Below are positions 12,501 through 40,118 of a stretch of DNA of 64,000 nucleotides, in pieces; the stretch's first letter is position 1; each line of letters opens with the position of its first letter. The translations under genes and the position numbers were made by a program. The DNA is from Syngnathus acus (Eukaryota > Chordata > Actinopteri > Syngnathiformes > Syngnathidae). The DNA lies in NCBI RefSeq assembly GCF_901709675.1, contig NC_051102.1, positions 7,103,412-7,167,411 on the forward strand, read 5' to 3'. The notes below the pieces were generated by a model. It was not told where the DNA came from. It ran no database searches and was given only the letters and a program-made list of their open reading frames with translations.

Positions 12501-13960
12501 ATGTCATTCATATAGCTGGATGTCTTTTTTTTTTTTTCCTTCCCATTTGGTTGGTGTTACATTATGTTTGTTTTGTGGTATATGTGGAATTAGTTTTGCT
12601 GCGATTGCAGCAACAACCATTTTCCTTGTCGACGTGTCAAGATCATATTTGAAAAGATATTGTATCAATCGATAGATTGTCCATGTTTTAGGGTAAACGT
12701 TGTTTTCTACTGTATCCATTTCAAAGAAAAATTATGTCGTTTGGTTGGAAATATTTCTTTAATTTGCCCTGAATGTCAGGCCAAAATAAGCAGTTGAGAT
12801 TTGAGGGTGTTTGGATATTATTAATGTTATTATTATTATTGTTTGTTTGTCGGGTGGGGGGAGGGCTGATTGGTGAGGATAGGAGAGAAGACTTTCCCCT
12901 GCTGGTGAAGTCAGAAATGCTGCAGATGATGAGTTCTAACCTAAGGGACGAAGGTTGTGACTTTTTGCACTTCTGTATATAGTCAAATAAACAGAGACAA
13001 ATGTGTATCATATTGAGATTATTTTGAATAAAAAAAAAAAGATCTATAATTATAGGGAATTTTGTTAGATTAATTTAAATTCATAAATCAGAAGACCAGC
13101 TAAAATTGCTTGCAGAGAAGGGCACTAGTTTCTTGGCCAATGCATTTGGAGAAAGCTATGCGCTTTTTGTCTTCTTTTATCAGTGGCTAGTTTTGCCTGG
13201 GAATGTTTTTGGGGGAATAATGGTCTCCCTGTCCTGCTTAATCCATCCCTTCAAATGATCCCAATATTTCATTTGTTGGCCACATCACTGCTCCTACGGT
13301 TCACTTGATTCCCCCCCAAAAAAAAAAAAAAAATTCCATTATGATTTGACTGCATGTAAAGAAAAACATAGCTATGTAAGCGTTCACAATAATCCGCACA
13401 GTAGATAACAACCACAGTGGGGGAGAAATAACACTTTTCCAAACAACTCATCTTACGCTTGTGTGATTCAATAGTTTCCGAGCAAATATGTTATTTAAAA
13501 AAAAAAAAAGAGGAAAATATGAGCACTCATCCAACCCGAATACTTTTCCGGAGCCATATATAGTATATATACATATTTCCAGTCGACTCACAGCAAGTTG
13601 TGTTGCTCTGCTCTTCAGATTGTGCGCTCAGCAGGCGAAGGCCGGCCACGCCAAATGCACATTTGGGCAAAGGCAAGTCTTTCAAATGAATGTAAAGTGG
13701 CTGCTGTATTGTTGCTATAGAACCAAAGCACCAGATTCTCCAAAACCAGACGTTCAGTCCGTCTCTTCCCTGCTGGGGGCACACACACAAATCCACGCCA
13801 ATGCTTTTTGCCCGCTTTTTACTTGTAAGTGCAACTACCACTTATGTATTCGCTAACAGTTGCCACACGATGATGTCTGATTTGTTTATGCACACTTGAT
13901 TGTTGCCATAATTGACTCTTATCTGTATGGATGAAAAAATTAAATAAAAATGATTTGATT
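9595..13960 (+). other. mbnl1: mbnl1 3'UTR including a 3'UTR intron
   Basis: After the stop, a donor GTGAGT at 9610 and an acceptor CTTACAG ending at 9977 suggest that the last exon starts at 9978. From there to about 13.96 kb the DNA is AT-rich without conserved coding potential. AATAAA signals occur at 12986-12991, 13027-13032 and 13943-13948, so several polyadenylation sites are plausible. Homopolymer A/T runs near 10389, 11351, 12530 and 13316. The 3' limit is inferred. Confidence 0.55.
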
Positions 13961-15467
13961 TGCTCATGCAACACGGTGTGTGTCTTTCATTTTCAATGTA
14001 AGGCAACCTCTGCCATGATGTGCCCATGTGAGCAAGCAGCACACGCTGCCTTCGGGGCGACCTTGTGACATGACTCCATCGAGGCTCGTGTGTGACAGAT
14101 GTAGAAGGGTACGCTGGTGGTGCCCACGAGACCGCCCCGCGTTGTGAACTGGGTCACGACTGAAAAATTTAACATGTTAAGCGGAAGACGGTAATATGCA
14201 ATATAATTGGTTTTGTCTTCAGCAGCTGAAATGCGTGCTCAATCGGATTCAGGTCAGGTGATTGACTTGGCCATTGCTTGACATGCTATTTCTTTGCCTT
14301 GAAAATTGTTTATTTTTCTGTATGGCTTCGGGTCGTCCCATCTGCACCATGAAGCACCATTTAATGGGTTTTGGAGCACTTGGTTGAATCTGAGCAGATG
14401 ATACTGCTTGAAACTCATCCTGTTTTTGTCTGCACTCACATCATCAGTAAATGGAAGGGAACCAGTTCCACTAGCCCACCTAGCCATGAAACAGTTGAGC
14501 AGTGAATTGTCCCAGTAATTTTCATCCCTTAAAAAGTGGGAGGCAGATATACAAACTGAAAAATAATGTAAAAAAAACGGACTAAAATCGTCTTTAAATA
14601 AACAAGTTGCTCAAGATCATCACTCCACAACAAATATTTTTTAAATATTTCCAAAAACTATTATTTTTCAAATACATATATGTTCAGGGAATGCAATACA
14701 AAAACAAAACATTTCACACCAAGCATACTTCTTTTCTCATCATGAAATAAAAACAATAACTTGGAAAAATATAATGAAATAATAATAAAAAATACCTGTT
14801 TAATTAAAAAAAATAAGCCACCGTGCGCAGAACAAAAAAAACAGCTTTTTGTTTGCAGAAACTGATATGAAAATAGTCTATCGATCCTTTGCTGACGTCA
14901 TTGACTTATAGCTATTTAGATGCATCCAAAAAATATAATAAAATAATAATTTAAAAAACTGCTTAATTAAAAAGTAAGCCACGTGTGCAGAGCAAAAAAT
15001 AAATAAATTAACAGTTTTTTGTTTGCAGAAACCGATTTGAAAATAATCTATCGATCCTTTACTGACGTCATTGACGCTGTTTTGATGCATCCGCCCACCG
15101 CTCGAAGTCAAGGCGACGCACGTTTCTGGATGACGTCTCCTTTAAGAAAGCGGAAGTGAGGCTGCAGGCTGTTGACGCGTTGAGGATGTGGACAGGAAAT
15201 GCCATGCAAAACGAGCAGAAGCGTGATCGCTTGTCGGGTTCCTCCTCGGCGCACTTGCACAATCGGCGGATCGCCGAAAATGCGTCTCGGTTGACGCCGC
15301 CGACGCCAGCGTCCAGGGAGCGGTCGCTCTCTGCCGGGGCCGCGCGCTCGGTGTGATTCTCCGTTGCGAGTCTGCTAGCTCTCCCGGCCTGCACGCCTCG
15401 AAAGGCTTCGTCGCGGAACAACAAAAAGGAGGTATTTGGCTTATTTTCTTCTATTCCGCTTTTGGCC
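13961..15467 (+). promoter_or_regulatory. Intergenic DNA and promoter/5'UTR of rap2b
   Basis: AT-rich from about 14.5 kb, then abruptly GC-rich from about 15.08 kb into the rap2b start. Two diverged copies of a roughly 160-170 bp segment lie at about 14766-14929 and 14927-15093, each carrying a palindromic TGACGTCA (CRE/ATF-type) site at 14893-14900 and 15063-15070, plus TGACGTC at 15131-15137. The transcription start cannot be placed exactly. No other gene recognised. Confidence 0.5.
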
Positions 15468-16016
15468 ATGAGGGAATACAAAGTGGTTGTTTTGGGCTCG
15501 GGCGGAGTCGGGAAATCGGCCCTGACGGTTCAGTTCGTGACTGGCTCCTTCATCGAGAAGTACGATCCCACCATTGAGGACTTCTACCGGAAAGAGATCG
15601 AAGTGGACTCATCCCCGTCCGTGCTGGAGATCCTGGACACGGCCGGTACGGAGCAGTTCGCCTCCATGCGGGATCTGTACATCAAGAACGGGCAGGGCTT
15701 CATCCTGGTCTACAGCTTGGTCAACCAGCAGAGCTTCCAGGACATCAAGCCTATGAGGGACCAGATCATCAGGGTGAAGAGGTACGAGAGGGTGCCCATG
15801 ATTCTGGTCGGCAACAAGGTGGACCTGGAGGCCGAGAGAGAGGTGTCTTCCGGGGAAGGCAAGGCCCTGGCCCAGGACTGGAACTGCCCCTTCATGGAGA
15901 CCTCAGCCAAAAACAAAGGCTCTGTGGATGAACTGTTTGCAGAAATTGTCAGGCAGATGAACTACTCCACCGTTCCGACCGGAGGTGACCAGTGTTGTTC
16001 TTGTGTTCTGCTCTAA
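15468..16016 (+). CDS. rap2b: Ras-family small GTPase Rap2B
   Basis: Intronless 182-residue GTPase, nearly identical to vertebrate Rap2B, that cycles between GDP and GTP at membranes and acts in adhesion and cytoskeletal signalling. Seen: P-loop GSGGVGKS (residues 10-17), switch I YDPTIEDF with Phe39 as in Rap2 proteins, DTAGTEQF with the Rap-typical Thr61 in place of Ras Gln61, NKVD (116-119), ETSAK, and a C-terminal CVLL prenylation box preceded by cysteines (QCCS) for palmitoylation. The start is the ATG in [18 protein letters not shown] is the family N-terminus, and an in-frame TTG six bases upstream is not needed. One codon shorter than human because of changes in the hypervariable tail. 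Lack of introns is usual for RAP2B. Confidence 0.98.
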   Translation: MREYKVVVLGSGGVGKSALTVQFVTGSFIEKYDPTIEDFYRKEIEVDSSPSVLEILDTAGTEQFASMRDLYIKNGQGFILVYSLVNQQSFQDIKPMRDQIIRVKRYERVPMILVGNKVDLEAEREVSSGEGKALAQDWNCPFMETSAKNKGSVDELFAEIVRQMNYSTVPTGGDQCCSCVLL

Positions 16017-18306
16017 AAACAAAACACAATCGCATAGTTGTGCTTTTTAAATCATTGCCTTTTTACTTTGAAAGTATTTCTGCTCACACTGTTGTCTTAT
16101 GGTTTCGCACAAGTGGACAAAAATCGATGATGTATAATAATTAAGGTTGCAATGGGGTGAGCAATATTTGGAAATATTTCAAAGTGGAGACTTTCAGTGG
16201 ATCATTTCATGGGAAGGGGATGACAGTGAACCCTCGCATACTTTCAGTTTGTGACCTCCGTATTTGCAGATTTTATTTTTTTTTTTCCGTAATGTTCTTT
16301 AAGTAACATCACACTCTTGAAATAATGACCGAAGTCATATTTTGACAAAAACGGGATGCTGACCTTTGCTGAAATCTTCTCCATCCTATTTAGTTAAATC
16401 ATTTCTATCCATGGAATGAAATTGTCAATATATATACATATAATATCATTTGTTTGTGTTTTCTGAAAATCTGAAGAAACAATGACTTAGGCCATTAATT
16501 TAATTGGGTGCTGATATTTTATTTTTTGTTTTCTTTTCCATTCTTGCCCATGTTTTTCACTGGGCGTTAATGATACACAGATTTTTAAATCATTTCCCAC
16601 ATGTCAGGACATTACAGTATCCATAATTGGCTCGGTCTCTATCCTCTGCCAAAAGTGAAAATCCACAAATAATTGACTTGTATTTATGACGGCCATCATT
16701 TTTTCCCCCCCATCAAATATTCAAAATCCTTATTATGACCCAATCTTCCAAATTGTAAGGTTCCCGGACTATGCCATTTATTCCTTTTGAATTCCAGTTG
16801 ACTCCCATGGAATGTTTCCAACTTTGAAAGTTGACAGAACTTTGTAACCCTACTCTTCTGGAAATGTGTTTACATTGCAAAGTACTTGAATGTTTCTTGG
16901 GATTTTTTTTCTTCCAAATATAGCTTTCTTTGTACAATATTGACTCTTATCTGGAAATGTGCCTCAGTGGGAATGTCTTATCGTGAAACCTAAGAGACTT
17001 TTTTTTTTTCTTTCTCAGTACTGTTTTAATAATCTCTTGTGCTCAGTGGTGGAGTCTGTGTTATGTCGGTCACTTTTAATATATATTTTTTTCTGGGGAG
17101 GGGGGGGGGGGGCGGATGGTGTGAACTAGGGATGGGCAATTTAATAATTTTAATGTCGTTTGCATTATAGCATAATTGCCTGAGTCCGTTTTGAACATTT
17201 TCTTAAAACAAACAAACAAATACACAACTAATTCAACAAACAAATCCAGTTGCTTGGATTCTACTTTTTGGATTACAATGACCTGAATTACTGACAATCC
17301 AAACAGATTTTAAGAAGGACCTTTTTGAAGATATTATGACAGTAAATTCAAAATAACTTAGGCAATTATGCTAACAAGAAAAAAAAAATCTTGGTATTTT
17401 CTTCTTTCTGCTTTTTATTTTCCAAGTCAACAATATGTTAGCATTGTGTTCTTCTTCGGGGTTGCAAACAAGTTGAAACTGAATCAACAGCGCCCCCACT
17501 TGTTGCAGTGTAGTACTGCGCTTAATTTTGCTCCGAGATGGGATGAGAACAGCAGCTATTAGTGCTCGTGTGTCTGCCTTAAAGTTGAGGGTTCCAATCT
17601 TGGCCCCAGACCTTCTTGTGTGAAGAGTCCATGTTCTTCAGCTTCAAAATATGCGGGGCGGGTTTCTGAGCTGTGATCTCCAGCTTCTTTGTTATGCTAA
17701 ATTGAAGACTCATAAATGCTCATGTGTATGCCCATCCCTGGTATGAACTTTTGTTTGGATTTTTTTTTTTTTTTAATACACCTTTTCCGGAAGTGTATTA
17801 ACGATGGACCTTGGACTTGGTGCACAAGGACCTTAAGTGCGTTGCTGTCGCTGCATGAGGTCACATCAGTTTGACCACATGTCAAGTGCCTTCCCTGCGA
17901 CTGTGCCAAGTGACGAGCCCTCCTTCCTCTGCAGTGCGTCTCCATGGCAATCAGATTTTTTTTTTTTTTTTTTAGCAGTTAAGAGTTTTTCCTATCAGGC
18001 CCAATGTCGAGGTACTGCGTTGAAGAAGCCATGAGTGATGGTGTTAAATTGTTCTGTTTATTCCTTGAAGATGTGATGAGAACTTTTTATTGTGATGATT
18101 CTACCTTTGGACAAAATCTGTGATGAACCTTATCAGTTTTGAGAGACTTGTAATACAAAAAGGCATTTTATGTACCATTGAGGTCTGCGCTTTTCTTGCT
18201 GACTGCAATTTACACTCCTAAGAATCCTAAAGAGTGAAATTTCAGGATGGACCTAAAATGCACTAAACCCTTTTCGGATGAACTCATTATTATTAACTTG
18301 ATTATC
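16017..18306 (+). other. rap2b 3' flank, probably mostly 3'UTR
   Basis: AT-rich, no coding potential. T runs near 16270, 17000, 17760 and 17957, a G tract at about 17097-17112, and one GTGAACCCTCG motif at 16226 that resembles one end of the TACAGTGAACCCTC MITE family without a matching second end. The UTR end was not located. Confidence 0.45.
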
Positions 18307-18645
18307 TACAGTGATCCCTCGCTACTTCGCGTTTCGTTTATCGCGGCTTCACTACATCGCGGCTTTTTTTTCCCAAAATTTAAAAAAAACATTTAAAAGT
18401 CCAAATAAAACTTCTAAATTGAGGAAACGTGTCTAACCTTTAAGACAATGTAGTATTGCTCCAAATGTCCGGTTACATTCCTTTAGAAGTCCGTTTTCGC
18501 GTGTTAGCACAATCGCGAATTAGTATCTTTCCGCTAACTCGTTAGCCTGCCCAGTACTTCTTGTTGGTGACCGTACTTTGCTGATTTCACTTATCGCGGG
18601 CGGCTTTTGGAACCAATTATCCGCGATAAACGAGGGATTACTGTC
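18307..18645. mobile_element. MITE with TACAGTGATCCCTCG inverted ends
   Basis: Left end TACAGTGATCCCTCGCTACT followed by TCGCG; right end CGCGATAAACGAGGGATTACTGT. Internal TCGCGGCTT/TTATCGCGGG pairs give strong self-complementarity. About 340 bp, no ORF. Typical of a fish TA-flanked MITE family whose ends advertise TCGCG hairpins. Confidence 0.85.
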
Positions 18646-20239
18646 CTTTATCCCAGCAGTTGTTTTTTTTGGTCTTCTCACGAAGCGTTCAATGCTAAAT
18701 TGGACATTCGGCATTTAGCGTTCGTGACATGAGAATTAATAAGTTCCACCAAGGACGGTTTGTTTACAAGGTAAATAAACGACTGAGGCCATCTTGGCTT
18801 GGCTTGTCTGCTTCCAGCAACACTTGATGGAATTGTTTGAGTAGCGGGCTGCTTTTCCAGTAAGTGTGTTTAGCCGAGGAGAGCCGCTTCCTTCTTCCCG
18901 CCGCATGTTTTCTAGGCCCAAGGACAGAGAGGCCTCTGTGGCGTCCGTAGCCGTCGTCAATGGGTCTTACACGCTGTCCGCTGGCGTTCTCCGGCTAAGG
19001 CCTCGTCAAATGAGTGTCTCTCCCTCGTTGCCCAGACTGGAGGTCAGGGTGCCAGCGGGAATGAAAAGACCGAAAGAGACGCTTCTCTCACTTCACCAAA
19101 GAACCTTTTGTCCTCCAACTGTCACCGTCGCCACTTGTCAATGCTGCCGGACTGGCACCGAATGTGACCAACTTTATTTCGGTGATGTATAAGCGACAGC
19201 AATGGTCGGTCAAAAGTCAATGAAACGTTCAAATTCAAACTAAAATTTAACATCTGTCGCGTAGAGCAAAACTGTAGTTATTGTTATACGGCTTGGCAAG
19301 TGTGTTTAACGGAATATTTATCACATGCTTGTCAACTATAGCTGACGGGAAAGAAAGTGTGACGGCGCCCTTCCTGTCCTAACGCTAGCGTGACAAAATG
19401 TTGCACTCTTAGTTCCTCTTCTGCTAAATTGGGTAAATTAAAACGAGGCAGAATCAAGTGTGAGATGCCGTCAAAAGAAGGAGGACAAGGGTGAGAAAAG
19501 GTCGACCCAAGTTCATTACGCTGGCTCTGGTGATTTGATTGAATCGTAAAGGATAGATTTTCGGGAGATATTGATGGTAAATGTCTCGTTAGATGATTTA
19601 GACCTATTAATAAATCCCTTTTGCTACTAATCAAGTCTGAACATTTCGCAATCAGGCATGTCCTAATGAAATGGACATATATGTTGCTCAACAGTCAAAT
19701 AAAAAAATTAAAAAACATTTTTTAAATGATTTTATGGCCATATTGAAAACTTGTACATTCACCTTTAGGATAGCTGCGTTAGTTATATTTAAGTGTAGAT
19801 TTATGTTTAGGTCACGTTGTTGCTTATGTTGTTGCAGTGTCACGTTTGGTCCACAAGAGGGCAGACAGGTTCAAATCAGTATTGGATGAACTGTACTCTA
19901 TATTGTGAGGTTTGAGAATTATTTTCTAATATTGTATACAAATGTAAATACAAGTGCATTGGTATATTTATTTATTATATTCAAATGTGTTTTGAATTGT
20001 AAAATAACAAAATTTAAAAAAATGATAAATATTTCAAATAAAATTTTTAAAAATAATCAAATTGTTATTAAATTTGTTGTTTTTTTAAACTGGCTAAATA
20101 TGCGCACGTTTAATTTAGGATGTAACACCATTTCATAATTTGCTCCCTGATAGTGTTACCAGAGCAGATTAATTGAATAATCTGCAATTTTGCTTCTTTT
20201 TTTTTTTTTTTTTTTTTTTTTTTTCTGACGACGCACAGC

Positions 20240-20393
20240 AACGGATGTGTGCAGATATTTCAGACCAAAATATCCCCGTGGCTTTGCTTGGCTCTCCTCC
20301 CAGACGAGAAGGCTGGTATTGCTGGAGCCGTCATGGATCCGAGCTCAGGCAGATTCCACCTTTGTCTTCATTTGTCCGTCAGCTAAGAATAAA
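20240..20393 (+). other. Unassigned exon-like block A
   Basis: A long T run followed by CGCACAG gives a strong acceptor-like start, and AAAG|GTGACC gives a donor. The ATG at 20242 stays open for 50 codons to the donor in phase 0. No homology recognised (it begins MCADISDQN). It could be an upstream exon of kcnab1, a lncRNA exon, or chance. Confidence 0.2.
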
Positions 20394-21021
20394 GGTGACC
20401 TCACAGGTATGGACTACGGTTGGTAATACAGTCATGGCTCCTGCTGTGGTTGGTTGACATACAGTATTCCTTCATAGTGGTTAATCCTGATTGATGGAAT
20501 AAATTAGATACTGTTTTACGTACTCAAGCCACGCAGGCATGGGATGTTTATATTTACCCAGGTATTTATTTGTTGGGCTGCACGTTGTACTATCTCTCAC
20601 TTGCATGGCTATCCTTTGTGTACTCTTGACCTTAATGAAGACAAAGTACTTAACTTGGAGGAGACCTTGGATGCATGCATTCGGTGTACGTACGTAAATG
20701 AAGACATTCATATTTGAACCCTAATTGTATTTTTGTATCGATTTTCTTGTGCACATAGCAAAACTTTCACAGATGTCTGTGTATTGTATTAAAACAATCA
20801 ATGGACAATACAACCATAAACTTTATTTATTCCATTTCGTTTCAGATATGAGCCAATAAAGTGAATAAAACTGCAAAATAAAATGGACCAACACCATGAT
20901 CTAGTTTGTTGCTGCATCACTTTGCCTTTACTTGACTATTCAGGTCACATTCTTTCAAAGCATTTTGAAGATGATCCTAAAGGTAAATGATCCATGCCTA
21001 CTGTGTACGTATGTATTTCAG

Positions 21022-21196
21022 GAGTGGGGGAGGCCCATGCTGGATTGCTGCTGTCACACTTCCATCCAGCTCACCAGGCAGAGGAGAAAGGAGCAACCAA
21101 TGCTGGCAGTCCACAATCCCACCAGCTGTCCTCTATGAAGCTTTGCAGCCAGTGGAGCTTAGGAGGAGCTTTTTCCCAAGCCAATATGCTCTTCAG
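21022..21196 (+). other. Unassigned exon-like block B
   Basis: Acceptor TGTATTTCAG and donor TTCAG|GTACGC flank 175 bases of higher GC. Joined to block A in phase 0 it continues open for 38 codons to a TGA at 21136-21138. No protein recognised. It may be a noncoding exon. Confidence 0.2.
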
Positions 21197-22649
21197 GTAC
21201 GCTTTGATTTATGCAGTGTCAAGCTAACGAGTGCGGCATCGAATCATTTTTGTGATTTGTTTAACCTCTGTTCTCTCTCTTTATTATTATTAAAACCGCC
21301 ATACACACCATCTATTTTCCGTACCGCTTTATTGCACTCTACTAAATTCGACCCTCGGAGCATTTAGGCTGTGCTGCATCCCCTTTACAAATTAAAGAAG
21401 TAATAAAGTCAACATGCCCAAAGTCCAGACTCAACTGGCGAGTCATTCATCATAAATTGCATAGTAAATATGTCTTTCATTCTTATGCCTACGAGCTTTG
21501 CGAAAATATATCTACTTAAAGACGGTTGGTATCTACCTACCATTGCGGAAATTCTCCACCTTACAACAACGAGGCGCTCTAAAGTGGCCAGGCCTGCTCC
21601 ACATTCTTTGATATTACAAAATGTGTTTGGCGGGCATCTTCTGAGGAGGCACACAACATGTACCGCACGTGGAAATCACCTGCTGCATTGAGATAGACTT
21701 GAAAATGAGTGGGAGGGGGGTGCGAGCTGTCAATGTTGATTCCGAGCGCGACGCGGAGGAAAAACCATTAAAGCTAGAAGTGATCCGGAGGAGGGATCGT
21801 TGGGACTGCAGCATCAGTGACGTCACACTCTGCTTGGAAAGGCTTTTGCTCTTAATCTCAACAGGAGGGTAGAACTGATAATGGGGAAAAAAACTTGTTA
21901 GACACTCAGTAGGACGGGTGACATATTTTTACTTTGGCTGCAGAATGCTTGGAGTGCCTTATCAGGCAGGCAGGGAACCACATTTGGTTATTTGAATCGG
22001 CGTGCATAATAGTATGGCATGATTTTTTTATATATATTATTTATTTATAAAATTTTATATATATATATATATATATATAATTTTTTCTCATTATTTACTG
22101 ACACTGTTCAACCTCAAAAGTATTTCAATTGAGATCACTTGTGAACATCATTTTAAATGAGTTTAAGATCTATGAAAGTATTTTGAGTTCAACTTGTTAT
22201 CTAATGTATTTGACTGAAACATTGGCGGCTCTATTTAAGCTTCACTACCAGATGCTCTACTCGATGTGAGACATAAGGTCAGGTCAAACTGGCTTTTAAT
22301 CTCAGTGCCCAGAATGCACATAGCATGAGAGAGTATGTGCAAACTCACTGTATTTGTGAGGACTGTGCCTTGGCGACAAAATTGACATAACTCGATCAGA
22401 AGGTCTCACTGGGGCAATTAAAGCAGAGAATTTAGCTTCTGGATGAATGTCTCTTTCCTCTGGGGACTCCACGCAAGAACGTAACGTCACGTTCTACTTG
22501 ATGATTTTGACTGACACACTTTGAAATGGGATCGACGTTGAGAAGCGTTTTTAGCCTCGCAGGCGCTTGTGACATTAACGATGAGGGCTTGTTACAAGTA
22601 CACATGAACTGTGGGATCGGGTGACTAAATGCCTTCTTGGGTCAGTGTG

Positions 22650-22908
22650 CTATATATATATATTTTTTTTTTTACTACATATATTTTTTTATATTTATAT
22701 TATATATTATATAATATATATTTAATATATTATATATATTTATATATATTTTTATACTATATATGTTCTATACTATATATATATTTATTATACTATATAT
22801 GTATATATTTTATACTATATATTTTTTTTACATATCACTTTTTCATAGATACACTATATATATATATATTTTATACTATATATATATTTTATACTATATA
22901 TATTTTTT

Positions 22909-22963
<55 letters not shown>
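22650..22963. repeat. Compound TA/TAT-rich microsatellite
   Basis: Interrupted TATATA, TTTATACTATATAT and TATATATTT units end in an uninterrupted (AT)n of about 48 bases at 22916-22963. ORFs across it are low-complexity artefacts. Confidence 0.9.
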
Positions 22964-22969
<6 letters not shown>

Positions 22970-23460
22970 GTTTGTTTGTACACAAGCGTTTGCCATCATC
23001 AAACACAACCGAGAGGATATAAATAAACCGCATTGGCCTGGAGATATACGAGTGTTGAATGAAGCATGAAATCCTGCATTGTCACATTACAGCTCAGTGG
23101 GGGGGAAGGAAAGTAAAGACGCCTTCGTCAACTGCTCACTTCATCGTGCTTTATTTCCCCGCGCTTTCGCTTCACTCCACGACGTGGACTCCCCATCTGC
23201 CCGTGTCTCTTTTGATTGGTACTTTTCAGTGAGAAAAGACCATTTGCGCAATGGGGCACAGATGGAAGGCTAATGTGAAGAGGTCATGCGCCGTGATGAC
23301 AGATTTGGCATTTGCCCTCAGATTGTTTTAGTGAATGAGCATGTAGGTTATTCCATACGACAGAGGTTGGGGTTTTCCCATAAATCAAAATCCATCAACT
23401 CTGTTTTACTTACACCTCCTCCCCTTCCTCTCTCTCTCTCTCGGGTTGTGTGGCACCACA

Positions 23461-24266
23461 GAGCAAAACACCGCAGTTCTTCCAGTCAGACTCTCTCCCT
23501 CAGACTCTACACTCGCCGCACGCTGCTCTTCGCCGTGTCCGTCCGTCCTCTGGAGCTGCCATGCGTCTTAGTTTCTCCTCCTCTTCCTCTCCCCTTGTCT
23601 TCCATCATTCCAGGGTCCTTTCATCATCACACCCAGCGCTTTCGCTTCCACGCCGGGGTTGCTGAACCCCTAGCAGGGGACTTCAGGGACTGGACGCAGC
23701 TGCTTTTGGCTTATCGGGTCTGACGAGACCTCAAAGGTGGACTCGCATCAGCGGTGTCATCAGAGAGACGTTCATGACAACTCATTGCATGTAAGGATTT
23801 GGAATTTTTTGCAATTTTGTGTGTGGAAGAATGTTTGAGTTTTCCAGCAGGAGAGCTTGTTGCTGCGTTTAGATGTTTGGCAATGCAGTGTTACTCTATT
23901 TGTGTTGTGGATGACAGAAATAGGAATAGTTATTGTAACTTTGCAGGGATAAACATGACGTGTTGCTGGAAAAGATAAGTAGCCTTTCCTTTTTCCTCTT
24001 TCCTCACATTTTAGGTGGAGTCAGCATTTTGCAGGATCTCATATGTCCTCACGCTCCAGTCAGGATGGGATGGCTGTTCCATCAGTTTAAGTTCTCCACG
24101 CCTCACATCACGCTCCTTCATTCCCTGCCTGTGACCTCCATATGAGATTCCACAACTGTGAGCAAAGCTGGCCCAGACGTTCGGCTTCACATCATCCTAA
24201 AAAGGAGCAGCTAGCCCGGCGTCGGAGCAGCTCTAGTGGCTGCGGCGTTTGTCGGTGACCACAGCC
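23461..24266 (+). other. kcnab1: Candidate 5'UTR exons and promoter side of kcnab1
   Basis: A possible noncoding exon runs from 23461 (after GGCACCACAG) to a GTAAGG donor at 23791. A second begins at 24015 after CACATTTTAG and continues directly into the ATG at 24267. Splice-site quality is good, but no coding homology exists to confirm them, so exon limits and transcription start are inferred. Confidence 0.4.
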
Positions 24267-39250
<14,984 letters not shown>

Positions 39251-40118
39251 GACAACCTGACAGTCTCTGGAAAGTGTATCAAAGATCACACATATAGCCA
39301 TGGCACAACAACTAGTGCCCAACTTTGCTTGTGTGGCCCTGTGTGTGACTGTGTAAGATGTTCTGCTTGGTTCCTCAGCCACTTGTTATCATAAAATGAG
39401 ATCCTCAGCAAAGAATGCATGCTTACATACAACCATGGCAGCGGGCAGATGCGAGGGAGAAGATCCAACGTGATCATTTATTGAATTATCCTTCTGTTCC
39501 CAATCTATGTGCACAAAGTCAAGAATGGAGAATAATGCAATAAATTCTGTATGATGTGAAGAAAATCAAGCAGCATCATTGCTGTGCAGTGAATACCTTA
39601 ACGTTAAGTTGCATTTGGTTTTTTAAGACAGAATTTTGCCTCGCTAAATGTTTAGGAGGTGTTGGCAACATGTAAGCTGTGTAATTGAGCCTGGCCTCAG
39701 CAGACTGGATGCTACTTTTTTTTTTTTTTTTTGCATCTCAAGCTGAAGTGTCAGTGTGATAAATTGTCCCTGTATAGGATGAACTGAGCTCAGCTAATAT
39801 ATTTTCCAAAACAACTGTGCTGTTACTGATTGTAATGTGTTTTAAACAGTTTCAACCATCCTCCAAACATTTTGTTTTACCTTAACATGTTTTTATTTCA
39901 ACTCTTGTGGTTAAACATTGTCAGGGTTGTCATGATGATGAATCGGAGAGGGGAGCTTTTAAAGCCATATAGGCCCTAGCTAATGAAAACACACATTACA
40001 TACACACGCTGCGCTCCAAGCAGTTTCTTCCAGAAGCCATTTTACTAAATGGCTCTTTGTTTTGCTCTGTTCATGTGTATTTTTGGCGTGATTCATCAGC
40101 GTTGTACATAGAAATAAA
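39251..40118 (+). other. kcnab1: kcnab1 3'UTR
   Basis: Noncoding DNA after the TAG, with AATAAA at about 39538-39543 and at 40113-40118. The second is the better end of the transcript because it is followed by T-rich DNA. Contains a T run at 39717-39732. Confidence 0.6.

Larger units (their letters stand above)
18646..23460 (+). other. Intergenic region between rap2b and kcnab1
   Basis: No recognised protein gene. Contains a 30-base T run (about 20196-20224) and two exon-like GC-richer blocks (20240-20393 and 21022-21196, listed separately). AT dinucleotide repeats lie near 22045-22080, and a compound TA/TAT repeat fills about 22650-22963. A CT repeat sits near 23430-23442. The rest is unremarkable. 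Confidence 0.5.

Noticed and set aside
13488-13856. Overlapping 104-122-residue ORFs on both strands
   Set aside because: Lie in the presumed mbnl1 3'UTR, no homology, and open on both strands by chance.
15462-15467. TTG start two codons upstream of rap2b ATG
   Set aside because: All Rap2 proteins start MREYK; the ATG at 15468 has a suitable context.
16222-16260. Another full MITE near rap2b
   Set aside because: Only one end-like motif was found, with no matching inverted end within 1 kb.
22629-23026. Tyr/Ile-rich ORFs of 87-111 residues
   Set aside because: Low-complexity TA repeat; no coding signature.
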